Part shown: positions 44,002 to 51,229 of the stretch, piece after piece
Layout: each line of letters opens with the position of its first letter
Numbering within the stretch: position 1 is the first letter of the stretch
DNA from: Cytobacillus gottheilii
Lineage (GTDB): Bacteria; Bacillota; Bacilli; Bacillales; Cytobacillaceae
NCBI RefSeq assembly: GCF_001636345.1
Contig: NZ_KV440945.1
Location: 3,367,354 to 3,431,353 of the forward strand
DNA length: 64,000 nt
Direction: 5' to 3'
Notes under the pieces: model-generated
What the model was told of the DNA's origin: nothing
Database searches by the model: none
What the model saw: the letters and a program-made list of their open reading frames with translations, nothing else
Made by a program: the position numbers and the translations under genes

Positions 44002-44877
44002 TTACACAGCCAATTCATCCGCAGAAATGAGGGCGAATCGTCCTGCCTTGAAGTTTCCTTCTTGTGTTAAAGATAATAGGTGCCATAGGAATTTCTCGTC
44101 GCATTTGAGCATTTCCTGAAACTCCATCATACCGCGGTTTGCTTTGTTCAGTTCTCCATCAAAACGATAAGCACGCGGATCGGACTCTGAACCATATTCG
44201 GCAATCGTTGAAAAATCGATGCTGCCTGTTAAATCAGCGATATCCTGTGATTTAGGATCTGATGGGCTGAATGTTCCGATCCCAACGCGCCGATCTTCTG
44301 AGAAAATGACCCTTTCAACCATTACATCTTCAATCTTGCCGCCATATTCCTCTTCCAGTCTCATCATATTAAGAGGTGATAAATTCCCTTCAATCCGAAT
44401 GCCATATTCGTCAAGGAAATCCTTGCGTAAATGATGCGGAATTAAATGGAGCGGATCTTCGTGCATTGGGCAGCCTTTTATGGCATAGACCGCTCCCCGC
44501 TCTGAGTGGGAATAGGCTTCCAGCCCTCTTTTTAACATAGTCACTAAAGTAGATTTACCTCCGCTTACAGGTCCCATCAGTAAAAGAATCCGTTTGCGTA
44601 CATCCAGCCTTTTTGCAGCAGGATGGAAATATTCCTCTACAAGTCTTTCCAGTGATTCCTCAAGACCAAACAATTGATCACTGAAAAACTGATATTTTTT
44701 CTGCCCTTTAACATCGTCAATTCCCGCGTCTTTAATCATATTATAAACACGTGAATGTGCGGACTGGGCAACCCATGGCTTTTCTTTTATAATTTCTAAA
44801 TATTCACCGAAAGTCCCTTCCCATTTCAGCTTTTCCTCTTCGTGGCGATACATCTCAATTTTTTTTAGAATATCCAT
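44002..44877 (-). CDS. prkA: prkA, 5' part (N-terminal 289 codons plus AV-stop from the element)
   Basis: 291 codons. It begins MDILKKIEMYRHEEEKLKWEG after GGGGGAGG. AAA+ Walker A is GPVSGGKST (about 102-110), and GIGTFSPSDPKSQDIADLTGS and FQEMLKCDEKFLWHLLSLTQ are conserved. It diverges exactly after ISADEL, where the element supplies Ala-Val-stop instead of IVAHTNETEYRSF. Serine kinase/AAA protein PrkA acts in the mother cell during sporulation. The truncated product keeps the nucleotide-binding core and may be inactive or interfering. A sigma-E-type promoter lies upstream. Confidence 0.95.
   Translation of the reverse strand: MDILKKIEMYRHEEEKLKWEGTFGEYLEIIKEKPWVAQSAHSRVYNMIKDAGIDDVKGQKKYQFFSDQLFGLEESLERLVEEYFHPAAKRLDVRKRILLLMGPVSGGKSTLVTMLKRGLEAYSHSERGAVYAIKGCPMHEDPLHLIPHHLRKDFLDEYGIRIEGNLSPLNMMRLEEEYGGKIEDVMVERVIFSEDRRVGIGTFSPSDPKSQDIADLTGSIDFSTIAEYGSESDPRAYRFDGELNKANRGMMEFQEMLKCDEKFLWHLLSLTQEGNFKAGRFALISADELAV
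44012..44018. other. Right attachment core (AATTCAT)
   Basis: Direct repeat of 26991-26997. In the prkA frame the core starts in codon 287 (Asp) and ends in codon 289 (Leu). Confidence 0.9.
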
Positions 44878-44917
44878 ATGGACCTCCCCCTGTCACATTA
44901 TCAGAGACGATTAATAT

Positions 44918-44946
44918 ACTGTATGCGCCCTGTTTATCGAACATGC
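44918..44946 (-). promoter_or_regulatory. Sigma-E-type promoter of prkA
   Basis: On the minus strand, GCATGTT (44940-44946) and CATACAGT (44918-44925), with a 14-bp spacer. The -10 matches the sigma-E consensus CATACANT fully, and the -35 resembles KMATATT. It places prkA expression in the mother cell. Confidence 0.7.
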
Positions 44947-45082
44947 GCGAACAAGGGATTGTTTTAGCAGGTAATTTTTACAATGTTCAAACAATAATAG
45001 CTGTTTAACCCTTTGGAACAGAGGGAAATAGAGCTTTATTCTCAAAGAAAAGTAAACACTTACAAAATTTTCACACATGACA

Positions 45083-45111
45083 TTCACAGTTTTCCTGCAA
45101 TAGGATATAAT
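45083..45111 (+). promoter_or_regulatory. Sigma-A promoter of the small membrane peptide
   Basis: TTCACA (45083-45088) and TATAAT (45106-45111), 17-bp spacer. Confidence 0.65.
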
Positions 45112-45158
45112 AAACTCATATGCTTGTGGAATGTTTCATAAAAAGGAGGATACATAAC

Positions 45159-45254
45159 ATGGGTACAATTATTATTCTTGGTGTCATGGCTGCTTTCCTT
45201 GTTGCTATTTTCACAGCAGGATACGACGATAAACCAGGCATTAATAAAAAGTAA
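45159..45254 (+). CDS. 31-residue membrane peptide
   Basis: ATG after AAGGAGG, encoding MGTIIILGVMAAFLVAIFTA followed by GYDDKPGINKK. One membrane helix with a charged tail. It has its own consensus promoter and a strong terminator 5 bp after the stop, so it is a complete small gene. Function unknown; similar short helices occur in sporulation peptides and toxins. It occupies the place of yhbD-yhbF in B. subtilis synteny. Confidence 0.75.
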   Translation: MGTIIILGVMAAFLVAIFTAGYDDKPGINKK

Positions 45255-45292
45255 AAAACTGCTGGCGTTTGTGCCAGCAGTTTTTTATTTTT
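45255..45292 (+). terminator. Terminator of the small peptide gene
   Basis: Stem AACTGCTGGC/GCCAGCAGTT and TTTTTTATTTTT. Confidence 0.92.
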
Positions 45293-45394
45293 TGAGAGTA
45301 AGGTTATTGGGTTCCAGTACTCATTTACTTTTGGATTACACTAGAGCGATCGTAGCGGTTTCGGCACACCGTTTATTAATTACTGGTTTTTAAT

Positions 45395-46010
45395 GGGGTG
45401 TTTTCTCTGTTTTCGAGACACCATTTACCATTTACTGGTTTTTCGTGGGGTGTTTCGGCTGTTTTCGAGACACTATTTACCAATTACTGGTTTTTAGTGA
45501 GGTGTTTCCTCTGTTTTCGAGACACCATTTACCATTTACTGGTTTTCAGTGGGGTGTTTCGGCTGTTTTCGAGACACCTTTTACCATTTACTGGTTTTTC
45601 GTGGGGTGTTTCGGCTGTTTTCGAGACACCTTTTACCAATTACTGGTTTTTGTGGGGTGTTTCCTCTGTTTTCGAGACACCTTTTACCATTTACTGGTTT
45701 TTTGTGGGGTGTTTCGGCTGTTTTCGAGACACCATTTACCATTTACTGGCTTTTAGTGAGGTGTTTCCTCTGTTTTCGAGACACCATTTACCAATTACTG
45801 GTTTTTAGTGAGGTGTTTCCTCTGTTTTCGAGACACCTTTTACCAGATACTGGTTTACAGACGTGTGTTTCCCCTGTTTTCGCGACAACATTTACCAATT
45901 ACTGGTTTTTAGTGAGGTGTTTCCTCTGTTTTCGAGACACCTTTTACCAGATACTGGTTTACAGTGGTGTATTCCCTCTGCTTTCACAACTCCATTCACC
46001 AAATAATAGT
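45395..46010. repeat. Tandem array of about twelve 52-bp units
   Basis: Units start at 45395, 45447 and so on. A typical unit is GGGGTGTTTCGGCTGTTTTC, GAGACACC, TTTTACCATTTACTGG and TTTTTCGT. Each contains a near-perfect hairpin GGTGTTTC/GAGACACC. Alternating CGG/CCT and CATTT/CAATT variants are mixed along the array, and the last two units are degenerate. It lies between convergent genes. It is not a CRISPR, since there are no unique spacers. Confidence 0.92.
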
Positions 46011-46017
46011 TTATAAA

Positions 46018-46767
46018 CTATCTCAAATCAAACCCCTGCTTCTTCACAAATTCCTTCATATACATTCTTGTTTGTTTTTCGAGCATTTGAGCCATCTGGC
46101 CTGTCCATGTGTCCGATCTCTTTCCATCTGTACGCTCCTTATAATATTCAGAGATGATCTCATCGTATAAAGAAAGCTGCTTTTTATAGGCTTCGGTGTC
46201 TTGGTTATATTCGTTTTCATGGTAAATATGTTCAAAAGGCAATCGCGGCTTTTGCTCATTCTCTTTTTGCGGATAGCCTACCGTCATGCCGAACAACGGA
46301 ATAACGCGTTTCGGTGTTTTCAATAATTCAGAAACTGCTTCCAAATTATTACGTATACCGCCAATGTAGCAAATGCCAAGACCCATGGACTCTGCTGCAA
46401 TGGCAGCATTTTGTGCTGCTAAAGCTGCGTCAATCAGTGAAACCATGAATTTTTCCGTGCTTTCGATGGTTGGCAAAACATCCTTCTTTTCAAGCTCCCC
46501 AATAAGCTCATGCCGATGCAGATCAGCGCAAAATACAAAAAAATGACCATTTTTTGCTACATATTCCTGTCCGCCAGCTAGTGCAGCAAGCTGGTCTTTC
46601 TTGTCTTGGTCTGTCACTCCGATAATGGAATACGCTTGAATAAAGCTGGAAGTTGAAGCTGCCTGTGCAGAGACAACAATCGCTTTGATTTGTTCTTCTG
46701 ATAATGGCTTGTCCTCAAAGAAGCGAACAGAGCGGTGATTTTGAAGTAATTTAATTGTTTCATTCAT
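46018..46767 (-). CDS. nfrA: NfrA/NfsA-type NADPH-dependent FMN oxidoreductase
   Basis: 249 residues, exactly the size of B. subtilis NfrA1. FMN-binding NHRSVRFF at the N-terminus, SAQAASTSSFIQAYSIIGV, NGHFFVFCADLHRHE, and AAESMGLGICYIGGIRN (about 130-146) are characteristic. These enzymes reduce nitro compounds, flavins or quinones with NADPH. The C-terminal KERTDGKRSDTWTGQM segment also matches. Its end is 8 bp from the 52-bp array. Confidence 0.9.
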   Translation of the reverse strand: MNETIKLLQNHRSVRFFEDKPLSEEQIKAIVVSAQAASTSSFIQAYSIIGVTDQDKKDQLAALAGGQEYVAKNGHFFVFCADLHRHELIGELEKKDVLPTIESTEKFMVSLIDAALAAQNAAIAAESMGLGICYIGGIRNNLEAVSELLKTPKRVIPLFGMTVGYPQKENEQKPRLPFEHIYHENEYNQDTEAYKKQLSLYDEIISEYYKERTDGKRSDTWTGQMAQMLEKQTRMYMKEFVKKQGFDLR

Positions 46768-46811
46768 GGGTCATGTCCCTCTCTTTTTTAATAAGGATTT
46801 CCTCGAAAAGG

Positions 46812-46845
46812 ATATAAACAAGACCTGAACAAATGCTCAGGTCTA
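46812..46845 (-). terminator. Terminator at the end of trmL
   Basis: Stem AGACCTGA/TCAGGTCT; on the minus strand followed by TGTTTATAT. Confidence 0.7.
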
Positions 46846-47316
46846 TTTTAGATGAATATAATCTTGCTGTCTTAGCGCCTCATAAATGAGGATGGCAGCT
46901 GTATTGGATAAATTCAGCGAGCGGACATTATTATTCATCGGAATGCGCAGCGCACGATCTTTGTTGCTTTCGATAACATCCTTTGGAAGGCCAGTTGTTT
47001 CCTTCCCGAAAATAAAAAAGTAATCTTTGTCCTGATCACTATAATCAAATGTGGAGTGTGGCTGTGTGCCAAACTTAGTTAAATAAAAGAACTCTCCGCC
47101 TTCATTTTGTTTATAAAAATCATCTAATGAATCATGATAAACAATATTTACAAATTCCCAGTAGTCAAGTCCTGCACGCTTCAGCATTTTATCGTCTGTT
47201 GAAAAGCCAAGCGGACGAATCAGATGCAGTGTTGTGTCTGTCGCTGCACAAGTACGGGCAATATTGCCGGTGTTTGCCGGGATTTCTGGCTGATAGAGTA
47301 CAATATGTAGTGCCAT
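46843..47316 (-). CDS. trmL: tRNA (cytidine(34)-2'-O)-methyltransferase TrmL
   Basis: 157 residues from the ATG at 47316, with AGAGGTGA upstream. SPOUT family: LYQPEIPANTGNIARTCAA at the N-terminus, FIFGKETTGLP in the middle and RIPMNNNVRSLNLSNTAAILIYEALRQ (the knot) at the end. It methylates the wobble base of certain leucine tRNAs. Position between yhbB and the prkA region matches B. subtilis cspR/trmL synteny. Confidence 0.93.
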   Translation of the reverse strand: MALHIVLYQPEIPANTGNIARTCAATDTTLHLIRPLGFSTDDKMLKRAGLDYWEFVNIVYHDSLDDFYKQNEGGEFFYLTKFGTQPHSTFDYSDQDKDYFFIFGKETTGLPKDVIESNKDRALRIPMNNNVRSLNLSNTAAILIYEALRQQDYIHLK

Positions 47317-47379
47317 GTCTTTCACCTCTAAAAATATGTCTGATTCATTATATCACTTTGAAAGAAAAATTTTAAACTT

Positions 47380-48258
47380 CTAGTTCTGATCGTTTATAGA
47401 AAAGAATTTATATTTTATGTTCGGTGTATATGCAGTGGAATCCTCATAAGCCCAATACCGCATTCGGCTGTTAGTGGTGTGAGCATTCACGAGCGGCATT
47501 CCATCAGCGTCTTTTCCTGTCACAATCGTAGTGTGGTCAAAACGGCCATCCCCCTGGAAGTCATAACAGATGACATCTCCAAGCAGCAGTTGCTCTGGAG
47601 CAGCTACTTCCTTCGCCTGAAGCCCCGCGTTTGAACCAGGCAAATGCCAGCGCATGGCATTCGCTACCGTCCAGCTGTAGCTCCAATTATTGTTTTGCAT
47701 CCACCATCCCTTTCCTCTATTCGGATAGCCTCTCATCGGCGCACCGCCAGCATGCAGACATTGAGAAATATAATTTGTGCAGTCAACATCAAAGCTTTTA
47801 TAGGCTGGGTTATAGCTATTCCACCATGTTTCAGCATATTGAACGGCCTTCAAACGATCATAATGAAATTTCAGCCTTACATCAGCTTCTCCGCTTTCCT
47901 GAAGATCATTTAGCATGCTTGGCATTTCATAATCCGGCTCAATCACTTTATCATCAACAAGCACACCTTTATAAAACTCAGCCTCCCGCTCTTCCATCTC
48001 TTCTTCTATATATAAGGAGGATTTTTGTTTAATTAAGTATTGGAAATGAGCACGATATTGCACGAGCTCTGTTTCATTTTCTCCTTGTTCTTTTTTTATA
48101 ATCGCCCCTGTTGCTTTCGCTTTAACGATTTCAGCATTCCTGCGCTGCAGGCCGCCTAGCTTACGTTCAACTTTTAAATCCGCTGAATTAGAGAGCCTTT
48201 CAGATGATACATATAACCCAACCATATTCTCTAAATGTTTCTGTAATTGGTCTCTCAC
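47380..48258 (-). CDS. yhbB: YhbB-like amidase-domain protein
   Basis: 292 residues. The C-terminal half is an amidase_6 domain: YAETWWNSYNPAYKSFDVDCTNYISQCLHAGG, with the cysteine in DCTNYISQ, then the histidine in GRFDHTTIVTG and VNAHTTNSRMRYW. The N-terminal 130 residues are helical and charged. No signal peptide. In B. subtilis the homologue lies in the same order (queG-yhbB-trmL) and is a sporulation gene. Cell-wall hydrolysis is likely from the NlpC/CHAP-like catalytic pair but is not proven. Confidence 0.85.
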   Translation of the reverse strand: MRDQLQKHLENMVGLYVSSERLSNSADLKVERKLGGLQRRNAEIVKAKATGAIIKKEQGENETELVQYRAHFQYLIKQKSSLYIEEEMEEREAEFYKGVLVDDKVIEPDYEMPSMLNDLQESGEADVRLKFHYDRLKAVQYAETWWNSYNPAYKSFDVDCTNYISQCLHAGGAPMRGYPNRGKGWWMQNNNWSYSWTVANAMRWHLPGSNAGLQAKEVAAPEQLLLGDVICYDFQGDGRFDHTTIVTGKDADGMPLVNAHTTNSRMRYWAYEDSTAYTPNIKYKFFSINDQN

Positions 48259-48406
48259 TGTGCATCTCTCCCTTCTTTTTATACTTATGAAGGAAAAGTC
48301 ATTTTCACAATAAAAAAATGAGAGGACATGCCTCTCATCTCAATTAAAATATTTAAAAGCCTGCAGCTCCATGATCTTCAGGAACTAGACACTTTCAAAG
48401 AAATCT

Positions 48407-49534
48407 TTATAAAAAAGAAAGTCCTTTTTGCATTTCATCCAGAGCTTCTGGATCCTGCTCGGTTGTTAGAGCCTTTTCTAATTCCTGCTTCGCCTTTTCT
48501 CCGCCAATCTTTCCTAAAGCCCACGCACTCGTGCCGCGAATAACTGGACGCGGATCTGTAAACATCAAGTCACTCAGATCATCAACGGCTGTTTCATCTT
48601 TAAAATGGGCAAGAGCAAGTATGGCATTACGCTGAATTGGTTTCTTTCCGCGCCACGAGCCCGACATGCGCCCAAATCTTTGCTTAAACTCCTTGTTGCT
48701 CATTTTTAAAATAGGCTTTAACAGCGGCTTTACGTCTTCTGAATTAGGCTCCATTTCAGGATGGAAATGAAAATCTTTGCCTTTATTTTCAGGGCAAACG
48801 GTTTGGCATGTATCACAGCCATAGATGCGATTGCCCAATTCTTCCCGAAATTCATCCGGCATAAAGCCTTTTGTTTGTGTTAAAAAAGCAATGCAGCGCT
48901 GAGCATTCAGCTGACCAGGATTCACCAAGGCCCCAGTCGGACAGGCATCCATACATTTCGTGCACGTACCGCAACGATCCTCAATCGGCTTATCCGGTGC
49001 AAACGGAATGTTCGTAATGATTTCTCCTAAATATACATAGGAACCGAATTCTGGTGTAATGATGGAACAATTCTTTCCAGTCCAGCCGATTCCCGCTCTT
49101 TCAGCAACCGCTCGATCGACAAGCTCACCCGTGTCGACCATAAATTTAAATCGGGCATCCGGCACTTTTTCAGCGATATAGTCCTGCAGCTGCTGCAGAC
49201 GATTCCGTAAGATATGGTGATAATCTTCTCCCCAAGACGCCCGGCAGAAAATGCCCCTTCTTTCCCCTTTTTTCCCAGCAACCCGCTCCCTCATTTTAGA
49301 AGGATAGGCAAGAGCGATTGAAATAATCGATTGGGGTTGATCCAAAAGCAATGCAGGCGTAACTCTTTTATCCAGGTCAGGCTCTTCAAAGCCGGATTGA
49401 TAATTCAGTTCAATTTGCTTCATTAATATATTTTTTAAACCAGTAAAGGTATCGGCTGTTGTAAAGCCGATTTTATCAATCCCGATTGACTGGCTGTATT
49501 GTATAATATCTTGTTTCAGTTCTTCTACTTTCAT
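48407..49534 (-). CDS. queG: Epoxyqueuosine reductase QueG
   Basis: 375 residues from the ATG at 49534. The cobalamin-binding N-terminus is followed by two 4Fe-4S clusters: CGTCTKCMDACPTGAL (about 190) and CDTCQTVCPENKG (about 245). HEAT-like repeats form the C-terminal end (AILALAHFKDETAVDDL, VIRGTSAWALGKIGGEKA). It makes queuosine in tRNA anticodons from epoxyqueuosine. B. subtilis YhbA in the same gene order. Confidence 0.93.
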   Translation of the reverse strand: MKVEELKQDIIQYSQSIGIDKIGFTTADTFTGLKNILMKQIELNYQSGFEEPDLDKRVTPALLLDQPQSIISIALAYPSKMRERVAGKKGERRGIFCRASWGEDYHHILRNRLQQLQDYIAEKVPDARFKFMVDTGELVDRAVAERAGIGWTGKNCSIITPEFGSYVYLGEIITNIPFAPDKPIEDRCGTCTKCMDACPTGALVNPGQLNAQRCIAFLTQTKGFMPDEFREELGNRIYGCDTCQTVCPENKGKDFHFHPEMEPNSEDVKPLLKPILKMSNKEFKQRFGRMSGSWRGKKPIQRNAILALAHFKDETAVDDLSDLMFTDPRPVIRGTSAWALGKIGGEKAKQELEKALTTEQDPEALDEMQKGLSFL

Positions 49535-49620
49535 GCAGTACACCAACTCACTTACCTTTTAATGAAAAAATCATTATTCTTATGATAAACTATTTCTAAT
49601 CTATTTTGGAGGTGGAAACA

Positions 49621-50286
49621 TTGGAAATTAACATTTCACCTGAATTGAGCACATTAATCCCTCATTTTAAAATCGGCGTGATTACATACCATGATATTCA
49701 AGTTGGCAAATCTCCGCAAATGGTAAAAGGCCGCTTGCAATTATTTCAGGAGTCGCTCTATTTCGATTATGAGGATAAAAAAGTCACCGAGATCGAAGCA
49801 ATTCAGGAATGGCGTCAGATTTTTAAAGCTTGCGGAAAGGATCCTAACCGCTATCGGCATTCCGCCGAAGCACTTTTCAGACGAGTAATAAAGCAAAACT
49901 ATCTGCAATCTGTTCATAGTGCGATTGATTTGAATAATTTCTTTTCGTTAAAATATCAAGTGCCGATCGGAATTTATGATGCAGACAAGCTTTCTGGTCC
50001 AGTCCAAATTCGACTTGGTGAGGAGAATGAATCCTATATCGGTTTAAACGGTCGGGAAAACTCTGTCCACAGATTACTTGTCGCAGCAGATGAAGCCGGT
50101 CCATTTGGCAGCCCATTCGTGGATTCAGAAAGAACGGCTGTCACAGAAGAAACCGTCAATGCGCTGCAAATTGTCTTTCATCGCCCATCTATTACAGTTG
50201 AAGAAGCGGAAGAAATGACTGTTTCTTTGAAGGATATGTTCCTTCAAGTGCATGGGGGTACTGGTGAGGTCCGCATAATTGATTGA
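49621..50286 (+). CDS. B3/4 (PheT-like) domain protein
   Basis: 221 residues from a TTG at 49621 directly after GGAGGTGG. The central part (EWRQIFKACGKDPNRYRHSAEALFRRVIKQNYLQSVHSAIDLNNFFSLKYQVPIG) is the B3/4 domain of phenylalanyl-tRNA synthetase beta chains, here as a stand-alone protein. Such proteins may edit or bind aminoacyl-tRNA; the exact function is not established. Divergent from queG. Confidence 0.85.
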   Translation: MEINISPELSTLIPHFKIGVITYHDIQVGKSPQMVKGRLQLFQESLYFDYEDKKVTEIEAIQEWRQIFKACGKDPNRYRHSAEALFRRVIKQNYLQSVHSAIDLNNFFSLKYQVPIGIYDADKLSGPVQIRLGEENESYIGLNGRENSVHRLLVAADEAGPFGSPFVDSERTAVTEETVNALQIVFHRPSITVEEAEEMTVSLKDMFLQVHGGTGEVRIID

Positions 50287-50301
50287 TATTATGGAGTGCG
50301 T

Positions 50302-50334
50302 TCCGTCTGCTGCTGAGCAGGCGGGCGTTTTTTT
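50302..50334 (+). terminator. Terminator after the B3/4 gene
   Basis: Stem GTCTGCT/AGCAGGC followed by GGGCG and TTTTTTT. Confidence 0.7.
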
Positions 50335-50372
50335 GTGCTGAGCGACGGGATAGGCGGTGTGTTTTTGCGTTT

Positions 50373-50462
50373 GGCGGATAAAAGATGGTTTTTGGCGGAT
50401 AAATTTTTTTAACGGCGGATAAAAGCCCAAAATTGGCGGATAAAATTTTCTGACGGCGGATA
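50373..50462 (+). repeat. GGCGGATA array, 20-21 bp period
   Basis: Copies begin at 50373, 50394, 50414, 50435 and 50455 (steps 21, 20, 21, 20), with a degenerate copy at 50353. Same octamer as the array near 3.96 kb. Confidence 0.88.
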
Positions 50463-50610
50463 ACTTTCGTTAAACTTCACATTTCCTTAGCTTCTAAGCA
50501 CATATCTCCTAAATGGACCCTTTTCACACATTTAATGAAAACACTTTTTTAAACATGAAAAAACGCAACATTTCGTTCTTATAGAAACGGAACACTGCGT
50601 TGGTTATGTA

Positions 50611-50684
50611 TGGAGCGGGTGAAGGGAATCGAACCCTCATCATCAGCTTGGAAGGCTGAGGTTTTACCACTAAACTACACCCGC
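50611..50684 (-). tRNA. tRNA-Gly (anticodon UCC)
   Basis: Acceptor GCGGGTG pairs with CACCCGC, with U as discriminator and an encoded CCA. The D arm is TAGTTTAGTGGTAAAA, the anticodon stem-loop TCAGC-CTTCCAA-GCTGA gives anticodon TCC, and the T arm is GAGGGTTCGATTCCCTT. All arms fold by eye. Confidence 0.96.
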
Positions 50685-50810
50685 ATTATAATGAATCTTT
50701 TTAAAATAATTTTAATCTCACGAAATGTCATGCCTCTTTCTCTGCCAGCTCATTCGAGAAGCTAATGTGTCGAGGCAACTCGCAGATGTTTCAAGGATGC
50801 TATGCTCGTG

Positions 50811-50840
50811 GCTGAGGTTTTACCACTAAACTACATCCGC
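50811..50840 (-). pseudogene. Truncated copy of the tRNA-Gly 5' half
   Basis: Thirty bases match the 5' end of the tRNA-Gly (acceptor strand, D arm, start of the anticodon stem) with one substitution (GCGGATG for GCGGGTG). The rest of the tRNA is missing. It lies 126 bp from the intact gene. Confidence 0.85.
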
Positions 50841-51110
50841 AATATATAAAAATAATATGTTATTAAGCTCAAAATAGAACCTGCAAAATTTATCGAATTT
50901 TGTCGAATAATCCCGCTGATTACTTTTATTATTCTAGTATATTTATCCTCTATCGTCAACAGGTTTTTCATTTTTCTTTAACAAATGTTTAATTAAACCT
51001 TAATAAATCCACAACATTTAATAAAAGTTTTACATAAATACTTCTATTAGACTAGTATTTTAAACCTAATACTCCTTTATTTACAAATAGTAATAGACTA
51101 TAATACTCAT

Positions 51111-51184
51111 AACGGCAAATCAATTGAAAGATTGAGACGCAAAGCCACAGGTCTAAGGCGCAAGCTATGACAGCTGGGTTACCG
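51111..51184 (+). ncRNA. c-di-GMP-I riboswitch 2, before the transglutaminase-like gene
   Basis: GEMM-I core: AACGGCAAAT, stem CAATT-GAAA-GATTG with the GAAA tetraloop, GACGCAAAGCCACAG, TCTAAGGC and GACAGCTGGGTTACCG. A TATAAT -10 lies at 51099-51104. The gene starts 46 bp after the core. Confidence 0.92.
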
Positions 51185-51229
51185 TAATTAATTTCTATTT
51201 AGAAACTAATCGTAAAGGAGAGATTGACC

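Larger units (their letters stand above)
26991..44018 (+). mobile_element. 17-kb serine-recombinase element inserted in prkA
   Basis: The element is flanked by direct copies of AATTCAT (26991-26997 and 44012-44018), and each copy lies exactly at the break in prkA. Element length is 17,021 bp counting one copy. Inside each end, perfect inverted 13-bp arms lie 16-17 bp from the repeat, as expected for an attP of a large serine recombinase. The recombinase gene ends 85 bp from the right junction. Contents are AT-rich and phage/plasmid-like: origin-like iterons, SF3 helicase, repressor, restriction-modification, SIR2 protein, GNAT enzymes and small unknown genes. There are no capsid, tail or lysis genes, so it is not a complete phage. 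A skin-like intervening element controlled in sporulation is the favoured interpretation. Confidence 0.93.

Noticed and set aside
26991-44018. The element as a complete prophage
   Set aside because: Recombinase, repressor and helicase are phage-like, but no capsid, portal, terminase, tail or lysis genes are present in the 17 kb.
26991-44018. The element as an integrative conjugative element
   Set aside because: No relaxase, coupling protein or type IV secretion genes were seen.
45395-46010. CRISPR array
   Set aside because: Repeats are contiguous with no unique spacers, units vary in sequence, and no cas genes are in the window.
45398-46016. Three overlapping ORFs of 103-155 codons in the 52-bp array
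   Set aside because: They arise because the repeat lacks stops in several phases; the 52-bp period shifts frame each unit, there is no ribosome site, and the amino-acid content (FRDTIYHLLVF-type repeats in all frames) is a by-product of the DNA repeat.
50611-50840. tRNA-Gly fragment as an attachment site of the 17-kb element
   Set aside because: The element junctions are in prkA, 6.6 kb away, and share no sequence with the tRNA fragment.
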